Positions 22,823 through 25,849 of a DNA stretch of 25,849 nucleotides are shown here, piece by piece. Origin of the DNA: a virus; IMG/VR virus record IMGVR_UViG_3300037191_002105, positions 1-25,849 of that record. One strand, 5' to 3'. The notes beneath the pieces were generated by a model. The model did not search any database. It saw only the letters and a program-made list of their open reading frames with translations, and was not told where the DNA came from. Within the stretch, counting starts at the first letter, position 1. Each line of letters opens with the position of its first letter. The translations under genes and the position numbers were made by a program.

Positions 22823-23257
22823 TTAATCTTGTTTATAAGGTTTGCAATGTTTAAAATTAGCTAAATTTTCGTCATCATCTTCTGTGTGGTACTGTTTGAC
22901 TTCATGGCGAGACCAACCACTACTGTCTTTAAAAGATATATATTCCTTTAGAAACCATCTTTCTTGGTCATTGGAAACCAAGACTATATCTCCTTCATTA
23001 GGAATCCAAGGTCTTTCTTGAGTAAAACCTTTGAGTAATAATCCTTCTGAGGTCTGTTCTAGTGTGTATGGTTTAAAAGATAAAACAGGAGTCACAGCAT
23101 TACAATTAAATCTTTCTTCAGAGTTGTCTGAAAAAGTTACGTGTACCCAATCTTCATCTTTCTTTGTTTCACTGTTACACCTTACGAATGTATTTTTGAC
23201 TTTGCCTTTTAGTTTCACGTAATAAACAATGTCCCCTTTTTTAAAAATATCTTTCAT
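22823..23257 (-). CDS. Conserved phage hypothetical with KGDIVYY / FKPYTLE motifs, 144 aa
   Basis: Unknown function. It is built of two small beta-barrel-like segments: FKKGDIVYYVKLKGKV (5-20) and WIPNEGDIVLVSND...RWFLKEY (about 84-106). A middle LSFKPYTLE joins them, before GFTQERP. This layout recalls a hypothetical family I associate with Bacteroidota phages, similar to KOW/Tudor-like barrels. It follows a hairpin at 23297-23320 and starts what may be the main replication operon. Confidence 0.72.
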   Translation of the reverse strand: MKDIFKKGDIVYYVKLKGKVKNTFVRCNSETKKDEDWVHVTFSDNSEERFNCNAVTPVLSFKPYTLEQTSEGLLLKGFTQERPWIPNEGDIVLVSNDQERWFLKEYISFKDSSGWSRHEVKQYHTEDDDENLANFKHCKPYKQD

Positions 23258-23296
23258 GCTTTAATTTAATTTTAGTCAATTAAAATTTTTATAGAG

Positions 23297-23320
23297 TTAG
23301 GGAGTATTTCTACTCCCTAA
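23297..23320 (-). terminator. 10-bp hairpin with GAAA loop after the 213-aa gene
   Basis: TTAGGGAGTA and TACTCCCTAA form a perfect 10-bp stem with a GNRA-type GAAA loop on the transcribed (minus) strand. A weak T-rich/A-rich tract (CTCTATAAAAATTTT) follows. It may terminate or stabilise the transcript of the 213-aa gene. Confidence 0.55.
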
Positions 23321-23339
23321 TATAAATTTGATATAATAC

Positions 23340-23981
23340 TTACATATCAAAAGCACTTGCTCCAATAATTTGGACAGCATCTATTTCTTCCTCTTCCACA
23401 TCAATCAACAATGGTTCATATTTACCATTATGAAGAGATTTAATACAATTATCAGCATCTACTTTCTCCCCTCCAAATGCTTTAGCAGTTGCTAATTGTT
23501 TCATAGAATATAAAGGTACTCTTTGTCCTTTATAGTCAACAAATGTAGGAGTTAAATTATCTTTGTCTCCTTGCATTTTAAGATTATTAGAAATTACTTT
23601 ATCCAAAGTAATCTGTCCTTTCTCAATGGCATAGTTGTAGCCTTGATTCATACCAATAGGATTCAATCCATATATTTCTTGGATGAAATAATCAGTTTGT
23701 GAACTGATGAATGTTTGAAAACTTGCTATTGTTGGAAACTTTCTTTTAGGAACTGATTGCCAAGCTACTCTTGTAGAGTCATAATATTCTGTCTGCTTGT
23801 CTTCTTCTTCAAAGAAGTTTAATCCTCCATCAAATTTAGGTTCTTTGTTTCCTTTTGTATATTCTAAGGAAACTACTTGTCTCAATTGGTATGTAATAGT
23901 GGTTGCATCTTCTTGAGATACTTTCTCAACAATAATTGCTGTAGGAAATTTTACTGTTTTTAAATTTACAATATTATTCAT
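23340..23981 (-). CDS. Hypothetical protein in its own transcription unit, 213 aa
   Basis: Unknown. It is bounded by a strong terminator and structured leader upstream and by a 10-bp hairpin downstream, so it is probably transcribed alone and possibly strongly. The sequence is mixed alpha/beta, with PKRKFPTIASFQTFISSQTDYF (79-99) and a C-terminal acidic VEEEEIDAVQ followed by GASAFDM. An acidic tail with a final aromatic residue is common in ssDNA-binding proteins, but no OB-fold signature is visible. Confidence 0.65.
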   Translation of the reverse strand: MNNIVNLKTVKFPTAIIVEKVSQEDATTITYQLRQVVSLEYTKGNKEPKFDGGLNFFEEEDKQTEYYDSTRVAWQSVPKRKFPTIASFQTFISSQTDYFIQEIYGLNPIGMNQGYNYAIEKGQITLDKVISNNLKMQGDKDNLTPTFVDYKGQRVPLYSMKQLATAKAFGGEKVDADNCIKSLHNGKYEPLLIDVEEEEIDAVQIIGASAFDM

Positions 23982-24018
23982 AACTTTACTTTTTATACTT
24001 TTTAAATTTAACTTAATT

Positions 24019-24074
24019 AATCATAGATTATTCTATGATTATATCAAACATTAGTGAGGGTTGAACTAATGTTT
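24019..24074 (-). promoter_or_regulatory. Two stem-loops and a TTTGATATAAT element upstream of the 213-aa gene
   Basis: Reading toward the gene, a 10-bp stem AAACATTAGT/ACTAATGTTT (24046-24074) is followed by an 8-bp stem AATCATAG/CTATGATT (24019-24040). Between and across them on the minus strand is TTTGATATAAT (24048 to 24038), a possible -10 element about 57 bases before the ATG. No convincing -33 TTTG was seen. Either a promoter or a structured 5' leader. Confidence 0.3.
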
Positions 24075-24087
24075 ATTTTTAATAAAA

Positions 24088-24117
24088 AAGAGTAAGACAA
24101 ATTAATGTCTTACTCTT
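24088..24117 (-). terminator. Strong intrinsic terminator
   Basis: A 12-bp perfect stem (AAGAGTAAGACA/TGTCTTACTCTT) with a 6-base loop is followed on the minus strand by TTTTTTATT. This is a classic hairpin plus U-tract, ending transcription of the 68-aa gene just upstream. Confidence 0.85.
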
Positions 24118-24137
24118 ACCCACAATCAATAATTTAT

Positions 24138-24344
24138 TTAACGTTTCTTTCTTGGTTCAGGAATTACAGGTGTTACTGAAAACCCTTGGGTCTTCAAGTA
24201 ATCAAGTTTACCCAATGTTTTTAAACCTACTTCTCCCCTTGGGTCGAAGCTGATTTGATTTTTACTTACAAAAGAAACCCCAAAATTTCTTTTAATACTT
24301 GCTACTACATTTTCTACTGTCCACTTATTTGATTTCTTACTCAT
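24138..24344 (-). CDS. Small hypothetical protein, 68 aa (paralogue of 24373-24540)
   Basis: Unknown. A basic protein whose core, ISFDPRGEVGLKTLGKLDYLKTQGFSV (about 31-57), aligns with the neighbour's IFYVDRSKNIGKTTWGEIDSLKFIGYT. Conserved Arg, Gly, Thr, Asp and Leu-Lys positions suggest duplication of a small fold. It ends in a basic PRKKR tail and is followed by a strong terminator. Confidence 0.65.
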   Translation of the reverse strand: MSKKSNKWTVENVVASIKRNFGVSFVSKNQISFDPRGEVGLKTLGKLDYLKTQGFSVTPVIPEPRKKR

Positions 24345-24372
24345 AACTTATTTAGTTTTTAATTATTTAAAT

Positions 24373-24540
24373 TTAATTCCCTTGTGTATAACCAATAAAC
24401 TTTAAGGAGTCAATTTCTCCCCAAGTTGTTTTACCAATATTTTTACTTCTATCTACATAGAAGATATTATCATTATTTCCTGATAATGTGATAACACCTC
24501 TTTCCAAGAGGTTTTCAAGAGTTTTCATATTTGCAACCAT
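24373..24540 (-). CDS. Small hypothetical protein, 55 aa (paralogue of 24138-24344)
   Basis: Unknown. The ATG at 24540 is chosen because an extended reading would need a TTG at 24600 and would place a transcription terminator (24568-24585) inside the coding region. The C-terminal half matches the 68-aa neighbour. Met5 (24528) is a further alternative start. Probably co-transcribed with the neighbour. Confidence 0.55.
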   Translation of the reverse strand: MVANMKTLENLLERGVITLSGNNDNIFYVDRSKNIGKTTWGEIDSLKFIGYTQGN

Positions 24541-24567
24541 TTCAGTATTTTTAATATTAACTAAAAA

Positions 24568-24585
24568 GAGGGTATTTCTACCCTC
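24568..24585 (-). terminator. Hairpin plus T-tract after the hydrolase-like gene
   Basis: GAGGGTA and TACCCTC form a 7-bp stem with a GAAA loop on the minus strand, followed by TTTTT. It lies 45 bases after the stop of the 251-aa gene. The TAGAAATA core is shared with the hairpin at 23297-23320. Confidence 0.65.
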
Positions 24586-24629
24586 AAATTTAAAAACCAA
24601 ATTATGAAATTATAGTAGCTTCTACTATG

Positions 24630-25385
24630 TCATATCACTATGTTTTTTCTCCACTTGTAATACCCCTCGGGAACTAAATCTAAAGGCAATTCATAAAAGT
24701 TATGAATTAAATCTTTAGATTCAATTTTTACTAGTAGTTTTTTATCAGCTTGTTTTTCAACATAACTGATATGCTTCCAATTTATCTTTTTCTTACTACC
24801 ATTTAAATTAACAGATTTTAAATCTGTTCTATGGTAATATTTTACAGGTCTTGGAGAACCTGTGTTAATCCTGCTTTTTACTATACTACTAACTAAAGTA
24901 GTCCTTCTTTTGCATCCTGGGCAAGAAATCTGCCTGTTGTTCTCTACCCAATCTCCTTTTACTGCATGGTAGTAATCTTTCCTATTAATCCACCCTTGAA
25001 ATACCATAGGGTTTTTGGTTACATAATTTTTTAGACTATTTTCTCCTGATTCAAAATATCTTAACATGATACATTCTAAAACAAGTTGGTATTCAAAACT
25101 GTTAGCTCTTGCAACAGTTTCTGTATAAACAAGTAAGTTTAAAATTTCTTCATCTTCTTTAGACATAGATATTTTATTAATTTTTTCTAAAGTCATTTTT
25201 AAACTGTCAACACTTGTAACAGTTTTAACTGAAGAATCAATTGGTATGTTACTGTCATCATTTGATAAATTAAATGACACCAATAATAGCAATAAAATTG
25301 TGGAAATAACCCACAAATTTTTTAACAAGTAATTACTAATCTTATTAGTAATTACTTTTTCTTTATCTGAAAATGTAATTTTCAT
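24630..25385 (-). CDS. Membrane-anchored protein with SleB-like cell wall hydrolase core (candidate), 251 aa
   Basis: One membrane helix near residues 24-39 (LWVISTILLLLLVSFN) follows a basic N-terminus, so the rest is probably periplasmic. Residues about 81-134 (LNLLVYTETVARANS...QLVLECIMLRY...VTKNPMVFQGW) resemble the SleB/hydrolase-2 pattern yaEar...GQ.aVa.VvlNR.....v...p.qF, with Glu89 as possible catalytic residue. A CPGC pair (155-158) and a basic C-terminus are extra and are not usual. It could be a signal-arrest-type lysis protein or an inner membrane accessory; hydrolase identity is moderate at best. It is bounded by terminators on both sides. Confidence 0.55.
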   Translation of the reverse strand: MKITFSDKEKVITNKISNYLLKNLWVISTILLLLLVSFNLSNDDSNIPIDSSVKTVTSVDSLKMTLEKINKISMSKEDEEILNLLVYTETVARANSFEYQLVLECIMLRYFESGENSLKNYVTKNPMVFQGWINRKDYYHAVKGDWVENNRQISCPGCKRRTTLVSSIVKSRINTGSPRPVKYYHRTDLKSVNLNGSKKKINWKHISYVEKQADKKLLVKIESKDLIHNFYELPLDLVPEGYYKWRKNIVI

Positions 25386-25412
25386 AATATTGATTTAAAA
25401 TGTGAATAAAAA

Positions 25413-25439
25413 AATCCCTGTCTCTAAATAACAGGGATT
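25413..25439 (-). terminator. Intrinsic terminator downstream of tRNA/37-aa ORF
   Basis: AATCCCTGT and ACAGGGATT form a perfect 9-bp stem with a 9-base loop, followed on the minus strand by TTTTTTT. It ends transcription coming from the tRNA region. Confidence 0.85.
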
Positions 25440-25455
25440 GTAAAAAGAATCTGCT

Positions 25456-25569
25456 CTACTCTCTCAATAGTCTGAGAGATTTCTTTTTCTCATACTCTTC
25501 TTTTTGAGTATGAGTTGTTTTCTTAGCTATTTTATTAGCTAAATTAGCTTTGATAGTTGTCCAATTCAT
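25456..25569 (-). CDS. Possible 37-aa Lys-rich small protein
   Basis: An ATG one base after the tRNA opens a 37-codon frame (MNWTTIKANLANKIAKKTTH... ending SLRLLRE) that stops at TAG just before a terminator. Lys/Glu-rich and helical. The frame contains two inverted repeats (25461-25478 and 25489-25514), so it could instead be an untranslated structured RNA. Length and position are the only support. Confidence 0.35.
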   Translation of the reverse strand: MNWTTIKANLANKIAKKTTHTQKEEYEKKKSLRLLRE

Positions 25570-25570
25570 G

Positions 25571-25644
25571 TGCTCCCTACAGGGCTCGAACCTGTGACCC
25601 CCTAATTATGAGTCAGGTGCTCTAACCAACTGAGCTAAAGGAGC
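25571..25644 (-). tRNA. tRNA with anticodon CAU (Met, or Ile2 if lysidine-modified)
   Basis: The minus strand folds as a cloverleaf of 74 nt: acceptor GCTCCTT/AGGGAGC, D stem GCTC/GAGC, anticodon stem CCTGA/TTAGG with loop CTCATAA (anticodon CAT), variable GGGTC and T arm ACAGG-TTCGAGC-CCTGT, discriminator A. The 3' CCA is not encoded. The arms resemble elongator tRNA-Met; identity as tRNA-Ile2, where C34 is modified to lysidine, cannot be excluded. Confidence 0.93.
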
Positions 25645-25672
25645 ATTAAAAGTTTAATTTAATATAAATATA

Positions 25673-25849
25673 TTACTTAATCAAGTTTATTTCTTCTAAC
25701 AAACTTTCAGGAATGTTGAATTCCTTTACCAAGCCAATTTTTTCTCCACCATCACAATCTTTTTTAATTAATTTAAAAAGATTGTTACCAATTGGTTTCC
25801 AATATTGATAATATGGCTTGTAATAATCATAAAAACGTTCTTCTTTATA
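25673..25849 (-). CDS. C-terminal end of an unknown gene (cut by window edge)
   Basis: An open frame enters from the right edge and runs 58 codons to a TAA at 25673-25675. The visible part is Tyr/Lys-rich (FYDYYKPYYQYWKPIGNN...), followed by a short helical end (IPESLLEEINLIK). No family recognised. The tRNA begins 28 bases downstream. Confidence 0.65.
   Translation of the reverse strand, partial: YKEERFYDYYKPYYQYWKPIGNNLFKLIKKDCDGGEKIGLVKEFNIPESLLEEINLIK

Noticed and set aside
23327-23337. Plus-strand TTTGATATAAT resembling a promoter
   Set aside because: It would drive antisense transcription into the 213-aa gene, and no plus-strand gene follows; likely chance in AT-rich DNA.
24541-24600. 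TTG-started extension of the 55-aa protein
   Set aside because: The extension would encode a hairpin plus T-tract terminator; the ATG at 24540 is after it.
25489-25514. Plus-strand terminator hairpin CTCATACTC/GAGTATGAG
   Set aside because: It has a T-rich tract only in the plus direction, where no gene ends, and it can be explained as part of the 37-codon frame or local RNA structure.
1-25849. CRISPR array, insertion sequence or integrase/attachment site
   Set aside because: No regularly spaced direct repeats, transposase or recombinase-like proteins were seen; the tRNA lacks a flanking integrase in the window.
1-25849. Alternative genetic code (stop codon reassignment as in some crAss-like phages)
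   Set aside because: All recognisable genes have full-length frames with standard stops and conserved C-terminal motifs; no in-frame stop needs to be read through.

Overview
The window reads as part of the early/replication region of a double-stranded DNA tailed bacteriophage. DNA is AT-rich and every supported gene, including one tRNA, lies on the minus strand, so transcription runs from right to left. Genes are short and packed with TAATG, TAAATG or ATGA junctions. Starts are preceded by A-rich leaders and not by Shine-Dalgarno motifs, which points to a Bacteroidota (probably flavobacterial) host. The combination of family A polymerase, DnaB-like ATPase, TOPRIM primase, a ThyX/dUTPase/UDG-like set and many small hypothetical proteins resembles crAss-like or other Bacteroidota phages. 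That placement is inference; no structural gene is visible to confirm it.

Layout from right (upstream) to left. (1) 23.3-25.85 kb: the end of an unknown gene, a tRNA with anticodon CAU, a possible 37-aa ORF, a membrane-anchored SleB-like hydrolase candidate, two small related proteins and a 213-aa unknown protein. Most of these units are followed by a hairpin or hairpin-plus-U-tract terminator. (2) 14.3-23.3 kb: core replication operon with an endonuclease VII-like HNH protein, DNA polymerase A with 3'-5' exonuclease, DnaB-like helicase, a RecA/AAA-like ATPase, candidate ssDNA-binding proteins and a TOPRIM primase, separated by small unknown genes. (3) 9.5-14.4 kb: a UDG-like protein lacking the usual catalytic Asp, then four consecutive genes forming what looks like a complete ubiquitin-like conjugation cassette: Ub-like beta-grasp protein, E2-like protein (HPH...CLG), JAMM/JAB isopeptidase and ThiF/E1-like enzyme, plus an overlapping unknown gene. 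(4) 6.2-9.5 kb: YqaJ/lambda-type exonuclease, two unknown proteins and a UvrD-type superfamily 1 helicase. (5) 0-6.2 kb: dUTPase, many small unknown accessory proteins and the start of ThyX.

The most notable element is the Ub/E2/JAB/E1 cassette buried inside a phage replication and recombination operon. Related bacterial cassettes (PRTRC, Bil, Bub, CBASS Cap2/Cap3) are known from plasmids and defence loci. Here the position suggests that the phage modifies replication or repair proteins, or host defence proteins. Function is not provable from sequence alone.
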